6,638 nt of DNA from the NCBI GenBank assembly GCA_020848665.1, contig JADLHR010000409.1, positions 1 through 6,638 on the forward strand, written 5' to 3'. Below the pieces are notes generated by a model. That model was given only the letters and a program-made list of their open reading frames with translations, had not been told where the DNA came from and did not search any database. Numbering within the stretch: position 1 is the stretch's first letter; every line of letters starts with the position of its first letter. The DNA comes from Anaerolineae bacterium. GTDB taxonomy: Bacteria; Chloroflexota; Anaerolineae; Aggregatilineales; Aggregatilineaceae. This document shows, piece by piece, positions 5,956 through 6,638 of the stretch. The translations under genes were made by a program, and so were the position numbers.

Positions 5956-6638
5956 ATGCTGCGTAAGCTGTTGTTAATGTTCGGGCTGCTCCTGCTTCTG
6001 CTCGCCGCTGGTGTCATGTCAGTCAGCGGACAGGGCGAGGGCGAAGACACCCAGGTTCCCATTATCACGACCGCGACCAACACTGTCGGCGTGGGAACCT
6101 ACGTCGCGGCGGAGGCCTACGCTGTTCCGGCGGGCGAGGACGGTGCCGCCCAGCCGGTGCAGGCGTTCATCCTGCCATATGGCATCACACCCAACATGCA
6201 CGTTGCGACCGCTGCGGATTTCGTCCAGCCAGAGCCAGCGGTTGCGGGCTTCTCCTTTGAGTGGAGCCTGCAAGCTCCCGAAGGCTCGGCGGCGGAGCTG
6301 ATCCAGGGGACAGTTGCGCTCTTTCTGGCCGACGTCGAAGGCCAGTACGCGCTGAGCCTGACTGCGACCGATGCTGCCGGAAACAGCGGCACGACGACCT
6401 GGACCATCTACGCCACGACCTATGTCGGCGTGGGCGTGATGGCCGGTGGCGACCCGGACGTGACCCAGTGCGCATTCTGTCATACTGAGCAGACCGACGC
6501 CTGGCTGGCGACCGGTCACGCCACCTTCTTTTCGCGCGGGATCGACGGCGAGGTGGGCGAGCACTATGGGCCGGACTGTATCAGCTGCCATACGGTCGGG
6601 TTCAACGACCGCCCCGAAGCGGCCAACCACGCCTTTGA
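5956..6638 (+). CDS. Secreted Ig/PKD-like plus c554-type multiheme cytochrome (C-terminal part cut by window edge)
   Basis: The visible 227 residues begin with a Sec signal (MLRKLLLMFGLLLLLLAAGV, cleavage near SVSG-Q at 25). Residues about 32-155 are a beta-rich, low-cysteine region; FSFEWSLQAPEGS (99-111) and GQYALSLTATDAAGNSGTTTW (129-149) have the look of an Ig/PKD-type sandwich (W, then the Y-x-L-x-L-x-A-x-D-x-x-G ending). Two heme sites follow, CAFCH (C172-H176) and CISCH (C208-H212), with WLATGHATFF between them and YGPDCISCHTVGF around the second, as in c554-like multiheme cytochromes. More hemes are expected beyond the edge because no stop is reached. The Ig/PKD-like part may mediate attachment or surface display, which is inference. 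It is a separate unit from the upstream gene, behind a terminator, but shares its strand and theme. Confidence 0.85.
   Translation, partial: MLRKLLLMFGLLLLLLAAGVMSVSGQGEGEDTQVPIITTATNTVGVGTYVAAEAYAVPAGEDGAAQPVQAFILPYGITPNMHVATAADFVQPEPAVAGFSFEWSLQAPEGSAAELIQGTVALFLADVEGQYALSLTATDAAGNSGTTTWTIYATTYVGVGVMAGGDPDVTQCAFCHTEQTDAWLATGHATFFSRGIDGEVGEHYGPDCISCHTVGFNDRPEAANHAF

Noticed and set aside
6019..6630. 203-residue minus-strand reading frame opposite the c554-like gene
   Set aside because: The plus strand has an ideal ribosome binding site, a signal peptide and two heme motifs; the antisense frame has none of these.
1..6638. CRISPR arrays, insertion sequences, tRNA or rRNA genes
   Set aside because: No regular repeat-spacer pattern, transposase-like protein, terminal inverted repeats or RNA gene signatures were seen; the only short repeats are the intergenic ones listed.

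Overview
This GC-rich window comes from a bacterium with a large periplasmic c-type cytochrome inventory and holds two divergent transcription units, nearly all of it electron-transfer machinery. Codon choice, the Tat/HybB-type modules and the style of the multiheme proteins recall Chloroflexota (Anaerolineae-like or Ardenticatena-like lineages). That placement is an impression from sequence style and is not proven by any marker gene here.

Minus-strand unit (4870 down to 1, running off the left edge). In transcription order it encodes a secreted nonaheme cytochrome c (3254-4870), a second nonaheme cytochrome c with a coiled coil and a C-terminal membrane anchor (2034-3191), a Tat-exported protein with four [4Fe-4S] clusters (1217-2059), and a HybB/NrfD-type membrane subunit with about ten helices (1-1220, C-terminus cut off). 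The last two junctions overlap (26 nt and 4 nt), so the genes are very likely co-expressed and the products probably form one complex. The simplest reading is a membrane quinone module (NrfD/HybB-like) that exchanges electrons through Fe-S clusters with an 18-heme periplasmic relay. This has the logic of Qrc, Hmc, Nrf and Geobacter Cbc-type complexes, but no catalytic molybdopterin or hydrogenase subunit is visible in the window.

Divergent intergenic region (4871-5112). It is AT-richer and unusually structured. It contains a perfect CRP/FNR-like palindrome, a 24-bp dyad, three 9-bp-period repeats, a small hairpin just before the right-hand start codon, and -10-like elements on both strands.

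Plus-strand unit. A 244-residue monoheme protein with a membrane segment at each end (5113-5847) matches no family I recognise. It is followed by a strong hairpin-plus-T terminator (5859-5900). A separate gene with an excellent ribosome binding site (5956 onward, cut by the window end) encodes a secreted protein with a beta-rich Ig/PKD-like N-terminal half and the first two hemes of a c554-like multiheme cytochrome.

Together the window encodes at least 21 c-type hemes (9+9+1+2) and four [4Fe-4S] clusters. The direction of electron flow (quinol oxidation toward an external acceptor, or the reverse) cannot be read from the sequence.
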